DNA of 64,000 bases, from positions 30,528 to 94,527 of the forward strand of contig NZ_JACSRA010000015.1 of assembly GCF_014836335.1 (NCBI RefSeq). The letters run 5' to 3'. Shown piece by piece: positions 1 to 9,716 of this stretch. Numbering within the stretch: the first letter of the stretch is position 1; each line of letters opens with the position of its first letter. The notes below the pieces were generated by a model, which worked only from the letters and a program-made list of their open reading frames with translations, was not told where the DNA came from and did no database searches. The DNA is from Clostridium cibarium (GTDB taxonomy: Bacteria; Bacillota; Clostridia; Clostridiales; Clostridiaceae). The translations under genes were made by a program, and so were the position numbers.

Positions 1-3000
1 TTGATAAAATGCTGTTCTACTTAAGTATCTGCAACTATAGTTTTGATACAATAGCCATCCATTTAACAGATAATCCATTGATTTATCTTTTGTCTTTACT
101 TGTATATTTCCTAGGAAATGTGCCCAATATTGTTTAACATTTTCTAATGAATTTACACATTCTTCTGCACTAGTATATTTTTTTATTTTTTCTTCTATAC
201 TTTCTGTAAGTTCTTCTTCACCAAATAATACAATTATCTCTTTCCTCTCTCCTGGTGCTAACTTTAGCTTACTCTCTACTGCTAAACATGGATCATATAC
301 ACTTCCAACTCTATTAGACAACTTTTTATATTTTAATGCCTTTGCATTTGAAACATCTCCACTTACTCCTATAAACTCTTTTCTATCTCCAGTAAATGAA
401 AGCTCTTCTCCTCCTAGTATTGTAAGATAAGCCTTCAACTTTCCAAAATACTTACTATAAGGATTTTCTCCCATTATATAATTATCCCCTAGTGATGTAG
501 TTATATATCTAGCACTTTCATAATTTATTACTCCAAGAACAAGTTGTGCATAGTAATAAATCGAAAGATTTCTCTCTTTATCGCAAATATTTTCTAAAAT
601 AACCCTTTGAATTTTTAATTTTTCACCTTTAGGGCAAAATACCTGTTCTTCCCCCTTTATGCCATGACATGTATGGCTAAAGGTTGAATATCCAAAGGAA
701 TGCCTTATAACATACTCTCCAACATCACGAACTGGTTTAGGGGTAATTGAAAAATATTCCCCACAATCATTATCTCTAATAAGAAGCGCTTCTCCAGGTG
801 GATCTATAACCCAATCATTGCTCCATGGTGTTATCTTATTTTCTCTACTATTTCCACACCATGTATAGGAAGATCCGACTTCAGAAATATGGAATCCAAA
901 ATCCTCATTTGAAATAACATTTATCCAAGGAGCTGGAGTATTATTGAATTTGTCTAATTTAATAACATAGCTGCTATCCTTAGGATCAAATCCACCATAC
1001 CCATTCCAAAAGTCTAATGAACTTGTATCAAAATGTTCTTCTTGTACATTTAATATTTCCTCTTCATGTACTTCAAGTAACTCTACGTTATTATCCATTG
1101 GTTTTTCTTTGTTTACATGAACCTTAATAAGATGAGAATCCATAAGTTCTTTATGTCTTAAAACTTGAGCTGACTCAACCTCCTCTAAATCTCTTATTTG
1201 AGTAATTATTGAACCTTTTCTGCTATCTACATAAAGTGCAGCTATTCCAATTATAAAATCTCTTATATCTTCTCCCATAGTAGCTTTATTGTGAAGAAAT
1301 ATTCCACCTGGCTTATTTAATGCTCCTGTTTCCTTTGAAAAATTAATTGCACCTAGTATATTTTTTTGTAATGGTTGTTCATAAGATGATTCTTCATCAT
1401 TGTATATAAGCAAATCCACCTTTAATCCTTTGCTCTTCCAATAATAATGCATCTTAATCATGCCTCTTGCTAAATCCATATCATCTTCATCTTTAACTAA
1501 TACCATGGCTATAGGTAAATCTCCAGAAATTCCATATGCCCATAAATCCTGCTGATTAAACTTTATATTTTTTATATAATCTTCTCTATCAGCTCTTCCA
1601 CTATGAAGGAATAATATATATGAAGCTAGCCTCTGATATATATTTGCTTGTGCTGATTTTATTCCTAGCGACTTTAATTCAAGTTGAATTGCTCTGCTAT
1701 AAGAGCTATATGCCTTCTCTAGTTTACTTATCTCCTCATATTTCTTAGCAATTTCTAGTGCTTCTTCCTTTGAATTAGTAGTTCCTGTAATATAGTAAAC
1801 TTCTTTCTCTTCATTAGCTTCAAGTCTAATTCTAGCTCTTAAACTCATAATAGGATCTAATACTGTTCCTACTGTATTTAATAATGGAGCATCATTATCT
1901 AGAACTTTTGGAGATTTCAAACTTCTATTTCTTCCTATAAAATTAACCCTAGATGTTTCATATGTCACTGCTCCTTCTAACTCATGTGGAGAAATTATCT
2001 TATGAACTATATAAGGAACTACTCCATCCTTTACTCTTGCCCTTCTGCTTCCTAAAAGGCATGAATGTTCATCATCATATTCTGTTGAGATAAATAGATT
2101 AGAAAAACTAGGGTGAACAGCATCTCCTTGAAATGATTGGAGAGTTACTTCCATATAACTAGTTATCTCTACACTTCTGCCTTTTTCTCCTGTATTTTTA
2201 AGTATCAACTTTCTTATTTCCACATCATCTTCAGGTGCAACAACAATTTTAAGTTCACTTTCTATAGACCCATCTTTCCTCTTAAAAATTCCCTTATCAA
2301 CAGTAAATTCTGCCGTATAACTTTCTCCAGAAGATCTACAAGGTTCATAAGTTGCACTCCAATAATCATTAGAATTTAAGTTTTTAATATAAATAAAATT
2401 CCCCAAATTATCTGAAGTGGTGTCTCCCTTCCATCGATACACTGACATACTGTCTTTCTTGCTATAACCACTTCCACTTAAAGTTACCATAGTTGAATAA
2501 CTTCCATTAGATAATAGTAGTACCTCTGGATTTTCTCTTTTTGCTCCTTCATAAATCCTTGGAATAAAATCTTCTTTCTCTAAAGTTTTCTTCTTAGTTA
2601 CTAAGTTTTCTTCCCTTTCAAAGGTTATCTTACTTGGAATCCTTTCTTTTAATAGCAGTTCTGTAGCCTTAACCTCTGGAATACTGTGGAACCTTTTTTG
2701 AAATATGTTATCATTAAGCGTATTATCTAAAGCCATTAGTGACATGCCTAAGTGATGTACCATATAGCATCTAACATCTTTCTTTGCAGCCCTACCTTCT
2801 GCTGTATCCATTTTACTTACTCTGCTCGGAGTGTAGTCTATAGCTTCTATAAATCCATATCTACCATATGTTCCTTTTTCCATTAGGCTTCTTAAATTTT
2901 GTATACCTTCATCCTTTGAGTAAGGTAATGTAATTAATGTAGAATATGGAGATATAACGAGCTCATCTTCAAGCCCCCTCTTAAGCCCAACTCCTGGAAT

Positions 3001-6000
3001 TCCAAATGCTTTATACTGATAATTCTCTCCTAAATCAAATTGATAATATGCTGATTCTGAAATTCCCCAAGGAACTCCTTTTTTATTTGCAAATGCCTTT
3101 TGAGCATTAATTACTGACGAATAAGTCATACTGAATAAAGTATCTTTATAGCTTTTAATAATAAGTGGTGGCATAAAGTATTCAAACATAGTACCACTCC
3201 AAGATACTAGACTCTTCTCATTAAAAGCATCTGTCATAGCCCTACTTAAGTTAAACCAATGTTCTTTGGGAATTTGATTTAATGCTATTGTTATAAATGA
3301 AGTAGCTCTAGACTCTGAAGCTAATAAGTCATAGTATGAACTACCTAAGGATTTTTCTTCTAAGTTATACCCTATGGAAAACAAGCCTCTTTCCTCATTG
3401 TATAGAAACTTAAAATCCATTTCTTTCATTATTTTTTCTATCTTTTCAACTAAATTATCTATTCTTCCTGCAAATGATTTTAGTAAATTTATTTTTTCTT
3501 GAATAATAACTTTAATATCTTTTCCAGAAGAAACATATAAATCTTTTAAAAAGGATATTAATTCATCTAAAGAAGGACAGTTATTCTCATACTTTTCTAA
3601 AATAAATTTTTGGATTCCCTCAAATAGATATTCATAATAAGCTATTTTCAGCTTAATTTCTCTTTTTATCTTTTGAACCCAATAGATCTTTTCATTATCT
3701 TCTTCAGATAAATCTATTTCTTCTATAGTAGATAAAACATTTTCTAAAATATTAGAGTAATTCTCAAAACCTACTCCATTAAATTTTTCTGCAGCGAAAC
3801 CTATAATTTTTAGGCTATCATTTATAGCATCTATCTCTTCTACTCTTATTAAAGGATTTCTTCTATATTCCACAAGTGTTTTTGAAATTATCCACAAATA
3901 CCCTAGTAAATTACCACTATCCACAGTTGATATATATCTTGGCCACAGAGGAGTGCAATTTCTTGTGTCATACCAATTTAAATAATGTCCATTGTATTTC
4001 TCAAGCTTATCCATTCCATTTAAAATCAATTCAATCCTATCAACTACAGCACCAAAAGATAAATAGCCAAGATCATATGCAACTAAGTTACTAGTAAGTC
4101 CCATTCCTATATTGGTTGGGGATGTTCTATAGGCTACCCCTTTATATGGTTTTTCTTGATAATTATCAGGAGCTAAATAGTTATTTTCTTCATTTACGAA
4201 GTCCTCATAATATGCCCATATTCTCCTTGAGTTATCTCTTAAGAACTCTTTATCTTGTTTATTAACTTCATAAAACTCTTCTGGCTCTCTCTTGCTAATA
4301 TAATATGCTATATAAGGACTTGCAATCCAAAGCAAGGCTACTGGTATGCTAAATAATGCAACCACAGGTCTAGCACCTAATGCCAAAACTAATATAATTA
4401 TTCCTGCCAAGTAAGAAATCCACATTCTCTTAATATAAGCTTTTAGTGAATTATTAGTTGATTCTTCAACCTCTTCAGCTGTTTGCCATTGCAATAAATT
4501 TCTCTTTGAAATGAACAATCTATATAATGTTCTACAAATTCCATCAATCATCAGATATGCCTGGTATGGAATAAAACTAATTATAAGGATAACCTGCTCA
4601 AAGCTTTTAAATGTCCCCATTGTTTTGTTTCTTGGTGTTACCACAAAATCTGTAACTGTAAAAACAACAGGAATAATAGCTCCTAAAAAGCAAAGCAAAA
4701 CTATTTGACTTTCGCCTTTAAGGATTGTTAAGTTTAATATCATCGCAAGTAATAAATTTCTAGCAAGCATACTTCTTCTTAAGTTATCATAAATCTTCCA
4801 CCTTGATAAAAGTGATATCTTAGAGGAAAAAAGCCATCTTAATAGCTGCCAATCCCCCCTAACCCACCTATGCAATCTCTTGCAGCTTGCTTCATAAGAA
4901 GAGGGATAATTGTCTACAACTTCTACATCTGTAACTAGTGCGCACCTAGTAAACGCCCCTTCTAAAAGGTCATGACTTAATACTGAATTTTCAGGAATCT
5001 CATCTTTTAGTATTCCATAAAAAACATCTATATCTATGATCCCTTTTCCTGTAAAGTTCCCTTCTCCAAACAAATCCTCATATGTTTCAGAATACGCTAT
5101 TGAATATCCATCAATCCCACTCTGTCCTGCAAATATTCTTGAAAATGCAGTTTTGTTCTTACTTTCCAAGCTTATACTAACCTTAGGCTGCATAATTCCA
5201 AATCCACGCTCAACTTTTCTATTCTTCACTACCGCTCTATTTAATATATGAGCCATAGCTCCAACTAACCTATTAGCAGCATCTCTTGGAATAAATGTAT
5301 CTGCATCTAATGTAATTATATATTTCGCTTCTTTTAAACAAGATATATCGCTACTTATTGTATTAAAAGTATGCCTATATCCCTTTAAAAGAGCCATAAA
5401 TTCCATGAGTTTTCCTCTTTTTCTTTCTTTACCTATAAATGTCCCTTCTTTTGGATTAAACACTCTCTTTCTATTTAAAAAAAAGAAATGTTTATCTTCT
5501 GGGAAATACTTGGAATTCAGCCTTTCTGTCTCCTCCATTGCTGAATCAATTATCTCATCATCACTAGGTGATCTCTCTTCTTTGTAATCTTTAAAATCTC
5601 CTAGTAATACAAAATAAATATTTTTATCTTTATTCGCATGATAAGCAACTTCAAGTTGTTCCATTAGTTCTTTCGCCCTTGATTTTGTTGGTATTATAGC
5701 TGGTATCGCTATTATAGTTTTCTTATCATCCGGAATCCCCTCTACATAATTAAGTTTTGGAACAAATCTAATAGGAATTAACTTACTTACTGACCAATTT
5801 ATTAATGCTACAACAATTTCATTAGCTGGTACAATCATTAACAATATTGATACCACCCACTGAAATGTTGTAAAATCAACTCCAAATAAGTAGCTTATAC
5901 CTAGTACAATTGCTATAATTCCTACAGTTCCTAGAAAATTTAATGCTATGAACGTTATAGGTGAAATATTCTTATTTACTTTTACATTCTTATTTAATAA

Positions 6001-7026
6001 TTTAACTAATTCTTCAACCCCGTCATCTATTAAATAATATCCGATATGACATTTACAATTGTTACTTTTATCTTCTTTTGCTATTAATGCTAAGTCTAAT
6101 GCCTTTTCTGTTAATGTAATTTCATCTACTTCAAGTTTCTTTGATAACACTTCAATTGTATGCCTATAATAATCTTTTGATTCAAAATCCATATTCTCAT
6201 ATATATTGTTTGGATCATTACATAAAATTTCTTCAACTTTAGAAGTTACCTTAAAGAACTTTCTCCAACTTATCCCTTCAATTTCTCTTAAGGAACTTAT
6301 GCAAGTACTTATGGATTGCTCTATGGATGCTTCAACAAAATTGTTTTTTACAAAATCCTCTTCACTTTCTTTTGCCCCTGTTTTATTTTTTATAAATTTC
6401 CAAACTTTATCGTCTTCTATGGAATTATCTCTCAATGTTCTTTCTAATGATTCAAGAAACAATCCTGAGATCTTTTCATAACTTCTATCTAATTCTTCTA
6501 GAATTTCGTCAATTTTATTTTTGTTTTTCCCATCTATAATTCTGTAAGCCTCATACTTCCCCCTAATCTTCTCCTCTTGCGTTACTACAAGTTTCTTTGT
6601 GGTTTTAGAAAGTTTTATTATTATTGCAATTCTAAGCATAAGGGGGAAAGCCCATAACTCTCCTATTGTGAACCTTTCTTCCTTTCGATTTATAAATTCT
6701 ATTACTTCTTTTTCTTTAACTACTCCTTCTTTTAATTTAACATATTCCTTTGCATATATTAAAATCCTTGGTATTTCGTTTATATTCGCCTTTTCAAACT
6801 TAGGAAGATTATCAAAATATGACATTGGCATATTTTCTTTGATGCTTTTATACTCTTTTTCTATCAGATATATATTATCAAGTAACCATTCTCCAGATCC
6901 TAAAACCTCTTCTTCCATATTTGATAATTCTTTTATGTACTTATAGTTTTCTTTTATTTGGGCAAATCCAAGCTTTAACTCTTGCAATACATGCCTTCTA
7001 CAGTTTATAGTATCTCTTTTGCTCAC
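1..7026 (-). CDS. NdvB/cyclic beta-1,2-glucan synthase-like protein (GT84 plus GH94), C-terminus off the left edge
   Basis: An uninterrupted minus-strand frame of 2342 codons runs off the window. The GTG start at 7026 follows TAAGGAGG by 9 nt. Visible order: a long N-terminal helical region; membrane segments near residues 350-400; a family-2-like glycosyltransferase core with DAD (TLDADTFIP, about residue 574) and a RLHRWVRGDW motif near 719; more membrane segments at about 750-910; a glucoamylase-like region with WGISES near 1320; then GH94-type sugar-binding/phosphorylase sequence (QDLWAYGISGDLPI about 1825; WNGYGGF about 2005; the helical domain beginning at SRTAFYQ at the edge). This order is that of NdvB/Cgs enzymes, which polymerise, size and cyclise beta-1,2-glucan at the membrane from UDP-glucose. 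Family members are about 2800 residues, so roughly 500 are missing. The actual product in a clostridium is an inference; an envelope beta-1,2-glucan or a related polymer is likely. Confidence 0.85.
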   Translation of the reverse strand, partial: MSKRDTINCRRHVLQELKLGFAQIKENYKYIKELSNMEEEVLGSGEWLLDNIYLIEKEYKSIKENMPMSYFDNLPKFEKANINEIPRILIYAKEYVKLKEGVVKEKEVIEFINRKEERFTIGELWAFPLMLRIAIIIKLSKTTKKLVVTQEEKIRGKYEAYRIIDGKNKNKIDEILEELDRSYEKISGLFLESLERTLRDNSIEDDKVWKFIKNKTGAKESEEDFVKNNFVEASIEQSISTCISSLREIEGISWRKFFKVTSKVEEILCNDPNNIYENMDFESKDYYRHTIEVLSKKLEVDEITLTEKALDLALIAKEDKSNNCKCHIGYYLIDDGVEELVKLLNKNVKVNKNISPITFIALNFLGTVGIIAIVLGISYLFGVDFTTFQWVVSILLMIVPANEIVVALINWSVSKLIPIRFVPKLNYVEGIPDDKKTIIAIPAIIPTKSRAKELMEQLEVAYHANKDKNIYFVLLGDFKDYKEERSPSDDEIIDSAMEETERLNSKYFPEDKHFFFLNRKRVFNPKEGTFIGKERKRGKLMEFMALLKGYRHTFNTISSDISCLKEAKYIITLDADTFIPRDAANRLVGAMAHILNRAVVKNRKVERGFGIMQPKVSISLESKNKTAFSRIFAGQSGIDGYSIAYSETYEDLFGEGNFTGKGIIDIDVFYGILKDEIPENSVLSHDLLEGAFTRCALVTDVEVVDNYPSSYEASCKRLHRWVRGDWQLLRWLFSSKISLLSRWKIYDNLRRSMLARNLLLAMILNLTILKGESQIVLLCFLGAIIPVVFTVTDFVVTPRNKTMGTFKSFEQVILIISFIPYQAYLMIDGICRTLYRLFISKRNLLQWQTAEEVEESTNNSLKAYIKRMWISYLAGIIILVLALGARPVVALFSIPVALLWIASPYIAYYISKREPEEFYEVNKQDKEFLRDNSRRIWAYYEDFVNEENNYLAPDNYQEKPYKGVAYRTSPTNIGMGLTSNLVAYDLGYLSFGAVVDRIELILNGMDKLEKYNGHYLNWYDTRNCTPLWPRYISTVDSGNLLGYLWIISKTLVEYRRNPLIRVEEIDAINDSLKIIGFAAEKFNGVGFENYSNILENVLSTIEEIDLSEEDNEKIYWVQKIKREIKLKIAYYEYLFEGIQKFILEKYENNCPSLDELISFLKDLYVSSGKDIKVIIQEKINLLKSFAGRIDNLVEKIEKIMKEMDFKFLYNEERGLFSIGYNLEEKSLGSSYYDLLASESRATSFITIALNQIPKEHWFNLSRAMTDAFNEKSLVSWSGTMFEYFMPPLIIKSYKDTLFSMTYSSVINAQKAFANKKGVPWGISESAYYQFDLGENYQYKAFGIPGVGLKRGLEDELVISPYSTLITLPYSKDEGIQNLRSLMEKGTYGRYGFIEAIDYTPSRVSKMDTAEGRAAKKDVRCYMVHHLGMSLMALDNTLNDNIFQKRFHSIPEVKATELLLKERIPSKITFEREENLVTKKKTLEKEDFIPRIYEGAKRENPEVLLLSNGSYSTMVTLSGSGYSKKDSMSVYRWKGDTTSDNLGNFIYIKNLNSNDYWSATYEPCRSSGESYTAEFTVDKGIFKRKDGSIESELKIVVAPEDDVEIRKLILKNTGEKGRSVEITSYMEVTLQSFQGDAVHPSFSNLFISTEYDDEHSCLLGSRRARVKDGVVPYIVHKIISPHELEGAVTYETSRVNFIGRNRSLKSPKVLDNDAPLLNTVGTVLDPIMSLRARIRLEANEEKEVYYITGTTNSKEEALEIAKKYEEISKLEKAYSSYSRAIQLELKSLGIKSAQANIYQRLASYILFLHSGRADREDYIKNIKFNQQDLWAYGISGDLPIAMVLVKDEDDMDLARGMIKMHYYWKSKGLKVDLLIYNDEESSYEQPLQKNILGAINFSKETGALNKPGGIFLHNKATMGEDIRDFIIGIAALYVDSRKGSIITQIRDLEEVESAQVLRHKELMDSHLIKVHVNKEKPMDNNVELLEVHEEEILNVQEEHFDTSSLDFWNGYGGFDPKDSSYVIKLDKFNNTPAPWINVISNEDFGFHISEVGSSYTWCGNSRENKITPWSNDWVIDPPGEALLIRDNDCGEYFSITPKPVRDVGEYVIRHSFGYSTFSHTCHGIKGEEQVFCPKGEKLKIQRVILENICDKERNLSIYYYAQLVLGVINYESARYITTSLGDNYIMGENPYSKYFGKLKAYLTILGGEELSFTGDRKEFIGVSGDVSNAKALKYKKLSNRVGSVYDPCLAVESKLKLAPGERKEIIVLFGEEELTESIEEKIKKYTSAEECVNSLENVKQYWAHFLGNIQVKTKDKSMDYLLNGWLLYQNYSCRYLSRTAFYQ

Positions 7027-7192
7027 TTATGCCAGCCTCCTTAGTTCACTAATTTATGCTTAGTTTTCCCAAAAAATCTAAAACTATAAACTTTCTTTTC
7101 TTATTACCACTTATTTACTCAAGAAACTATCTACATACATATATGTTAACCTTCTTATACAGATCTTTATTAAATAAATGTTGTTCTGAATA

Positions 7193-8071
7193 CTATACTT
7201 CCCTAATCTTAGATATTTTTATAAAATTACATTCATTCATAAAATCATATAAGCACTCTAAACTATTAAATGTCTTTTCTCTATGTTCTATAATAAACCA
7301 GCATAAATATTCTATTAAATACTTTGTAGCGATTCCCCGAAAACATCTAAACCATGCTTTAGAAATCAATCTGTAATTTTTGATGATTTCAACTTCATTC
7401 TTTATTAACTTTCTAGAATCATTATTATGTCTTTTAGCTATTGCAAAAATATACCTATCCGCATAAGGTATTATATAGGAATCCTTTTTTATTCTGGAAT
7501 ATATCTTTTCATTAAAATCTTTCTCATTCCATATTTTTTTACTAACTGGTAATGACAATAAACTATCTTTCTCCCCTTTGGCTGACACTATAATAATATC
7601 CTCCCTTTGAGTTCTAGTTATATTACGAGCCCCTTTAAAATTTTCTTTCACGCCTGATTTTGTTATATGCACATCTCCAAACAGCGAATTAGGTATGCTA
7701 TTAAAAGTTAATGCATGTAGTACCTTATGCCTCCAAAAAAATGCTGTATTTATATTTATATTTAACTTTTCAGCACAATATTTTAAAGTTCTTCTTTCTA
7801 GCATTAATTCAATGAATTCAATCCATTTATCTGCACACTTTTTCGAATAACTCCAAATAGAATTGGTTCCCAAAGAAAATGTCTTGCCACAAATCTCATT
7901 TTTACATTTATACCTTTGTATGCCGTTGTAGAAACCATATTTCATATACTTAGTACATCCACATTTAGGACAGGATTTCATTACTTTTTCTCGAGTTCTA
8001 AACAAGTCTTTTTTTAATATTGTATTTAAGTGTATCTTAAAATTTTCTAACTCATAATCATTTTGTATCAA
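7193..8071 (-). CDS. IS1595-like transposase-derived protein, probably catalytically dead
   Basis: This 292-residue protein has an N-terminal zinc ribbon (CPKCG near residue 30, then CKNEIC) and a helix-turn-helix-like segment. Its C-terminal part resembles IS1595/ISXO2-type transposases (FKGAR, then ADRY, then FRGIATKYLIEYLCWF). The longest frame begins at 8107, but AAAGGAGG lies inside that extension and 9 nt before an in-frame TTG at 8071, which I take as the start. By motif alignment from memory, the family's first catalytic D-E pair (VDET) falls on Thr-Lys here and the late His on Arg, while the middle Asp (ADRY) remains. No terminal inverted repeats or target duplications are evident. 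It may be a decayed solo element or a domesticated DNA-binding protein. Family assignment is moderate; the loss of catalysis is inferred. Confidence 0.6.
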   Translation of the reverse strand: MIQNDYELENFKIHLNTILKKDLFRTREKVMKSCPKCGCTKYMKYGFYNGIQRYKCKNEICGKTFSLGTNSIWSYSKKCADKWIEFIELMLERRTLKYCAEKLNININTAFFWRHKVLHALTFNSIPNSLFGDVHITKSGVKENFKGARNITRTQREDIIIVSAKGEKDSLLSLPVSKKIWNEKDFNEKIYSRIKKDSYIIPYADRYIFAIAKRHNNDSRKLIKNEVEIIKNYRLISKAWFRCFRGIATKYLIEYLCWFIIEHREKTFNSLECLYDFMNECNFIKISKIREV

Positions 8072-8175
8072 AACAAACCACCTCCTTTGAATTCTTGCCG
8101 GCAACATAGGTTTGTATACAATACCAACATTATTTTAATAAAGAGTTTAATATTTCTATTTAGCTACTAAATAAA

Positions 8176-8219
8176 AGCAAAAAAGCCTACAAAGTGAAAA
8201 CAAATCACTTCATAAGCTT
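8176..8219 (-). terminator. Intrinsic terminator after the M18 aminopeptidase gene
   Basis: On the minus strand a 15-nt stem (arms 8205-8219 and 8183-8197, about 12 matched pairs, 7-nt loop) is followed by a T-run. It lies 17 nt past the aminopeptidase stop codon. Confidence 0.8.
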
Positions 8220-8235
8220 AAACAGAATAATTTAA

Positions 8236-9531
8236 CTAAATATTATAAAACTTTGTAAATGCCTGTATTGTAAGATAATTATCCTTAACCGCTGCTAATT
8301 CTCTAGCAGAGTGCATTCCTAAAAGAGGTGCTCCCATATCAACTACAGGAATGCATAAATCAGCTGCTGACATTGGGCCTATTGTTGTACCACCTCTAAC
8401 ATCAGATCTATTAACAAACTTTTGGCATGAAACTCCACCTTCCTTACAAACAGCTTGGAATATTGCTGAAGCATAGCTATCTGTTGAGTAACTTCCTGAT
8501 GCAGCCATTTTTATAACAGGACCACCACCGAGTACTGGCTTATTTGTTGGATCATGCTTTTCAACTTGATTTGGATGAACAGCATGAGCTAAGTCAGCAG
8601 AAATCATTACCGAATTAGATAATGCTCTAAAGAATCCTTCCTTATCCTTTCCTAGTGCCAATGCTATTCTTTCCAATAAAGTTTTAAGTAGCGCTGAATT
8701 TGCTCCTTGAGCAGTTAAGCTTCCTATTTCTTCATTATCTACTGCAACCATCACCTTTGTTGCCTTATTTGCTTCACTATTTATAAGTGCTTTTATCCCT
8801 GTAAATACCATCCAAAGATCATCTAGTCTTCCTGCTGAAATAAATTCATTATCTAATCCAAAAAGACATCCCTTTTCATATTCATATAAAAACAGATCAA
8901 AATCAAGTATACTTTTCTTTTCAACACCTAATTCCTCACTCAATAATGTTAAAAGATATCCATCCTTTTCAAACTTTTCATTTACAAACCCTAATAAAGG
9001 CAAGGTATCCTTTTGCTTATTATATGCATATCCTTCATTAACACTTCTATTCATATGTATGGCCATGTTTGGAATTATTAATAATGGTCTATCTATATTA
9101 ACAAGTCTTATTTCAGGTTTTAGAGGAGATTTTCCCTTTAAGGCAACCCTTCCCGCAAGAGATAGTGGTCTATCAAACCATGTACTTAATATTGGTCCTC
9201 CATATACTTCTGTGTTTAATTTCACATAAGTATTTTCAACCTTTATTTCTGCTGCTGGTTTTATTTTAAAAGTAGGAGAATCTGTATGAGCTCCAATTAG
9301 TCTAAAGCCATCTTCTTCAAGTTCACCTTGCCCTATCTCGAATGAAATAATTGCAGATTCATTTTTCATCACATAGTATTTCCCACCCTTTACAAGGTTC
9401 CATTTTTCACTTTCCTTAATTTCCTTAAACCCTTCCTTATCTAGCAAATTCTTAACTGTATGTGCACCATGATAAGCTGTTGGACTTTCCTTTATAAAAT
9501 CTAGCAACTCTAAAGCTAATTGATTTTCCAT
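8236..9531 (-). CDS. apeB: M18 family aminopeptidase
   Basis: This 431-residue protein has the usual M18 length. M18 enzymes are cytosolic, dodecameric, two-metal aminopeptidases that remove N-terminal (often acidic) residues from peptides. Visible family motifs: GAHTDSP (metal His/Asp, about residue 80), DNEEIGS (catalytic Glu and metal ligand, about 265), a conserved GGGPVIK block and the C-terminal MHSARE with a metal His. A strong AAGGAG site lies 8 nt before the ATG. The gene stands alone with its own terminator, and a perfect 12-bp inverted repeat sits immediately upstream of the ribosome site. It probably works in peptide turnover. No anomaly was seen in the coding sequence. Confidence 0.93.
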   Translation of the reverse strand: MENQLALELLDFIKESPTAYHGAHTVKNLLDKEGFKEIKESEKWNLVKGGKYYVMKNESAIISFEIGQGELEEDGFRLIGAHTDSPTFKIKPAAEIKVENTYVKLNTEVYGGPILSTWFDRPLSLAGRVALKGKSPLKPEIRLVNIDRPLLIIPNMAIHMNRSVNEGYAYNKQKDTLPLLGFVNEKFEKDGYLLTLLSEELGVEKKSILDFDLFLYEYEKGCLFGLDNEFISAGRLDDLWMVFTGIKALINSEANKATKVMVAVDNEEIGSLTAQGANSALLKTLLERIALALGKDKEGFFRALSNSVMISADLAHAVHPNQVEKHDPTNKPVLGGGPVIKMAASGSYSTDSYASAIFQAVCKEGGVSCQKFVNRSDVRGGTTIGPMSAADLCIPVVDMGAPLLGMHSARELAAVKDNYLTIQAFTKFYNI

Positions 9532-9550
9532 GTTATTTCACTCCTTTTGA

Positions 9551-9579
9551 TTATCTTATGCACTTTTTGCATAAGATAA
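9551..9579. promoter_or_regulatory. Perfect 12-bp inverted repeat in the apeB leader
   Basis: TTATCTTATGCA (9551-9562), five bases, then TGCATAAGATAA (9568-9579). The repeat ends 4-5 nt before the apeB ribosome site. It lacks a following T-run on either strand, so an operator or a leader hairpin fits better than a terminator. Confidence 0.55.
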
Positions 9580-9716
9580 CTTATATAATTTTTATTTTAG
9601 CAAACTTATCATATCTTAACAATCTGACTTAGAAATAATTGATTAATTTGTACTTGTGCTATAAAATAAAGATTAAATAATTAGAATAAGATTATTAGTT
9701 GAAATGAGGTGTTTTT

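Noticed and set aside
3888..3926. One exact TTATCCACA (3888-3896) and one near match (3918-3926).
   Set aside because: They lie inside the large glucan-synthase coding sequence and are only two in number, so they are not a cluster by themselves.
6206..6946. Several 60-115 codon plus-strand frames over the first 7 kb.
   Set aside because: They are reverse-strand reflections of the single minus-strand glucan-synthase gene, with no ribosome sites.
1..7026. Cellobiose phosphorylase as the identity of the left-edge gene.
   Set aside because: The GH94-like part is only the C-terminal portion; the N-terminal glycosyltransferase core and membrane helices fit NdvB/Cgs enzymes.
7056..7376. A 106-codon plus-strand frame next to the transposase-like gene.
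   Set aside because: Its second half is antisense to that gene and nothing in it is recognisable.
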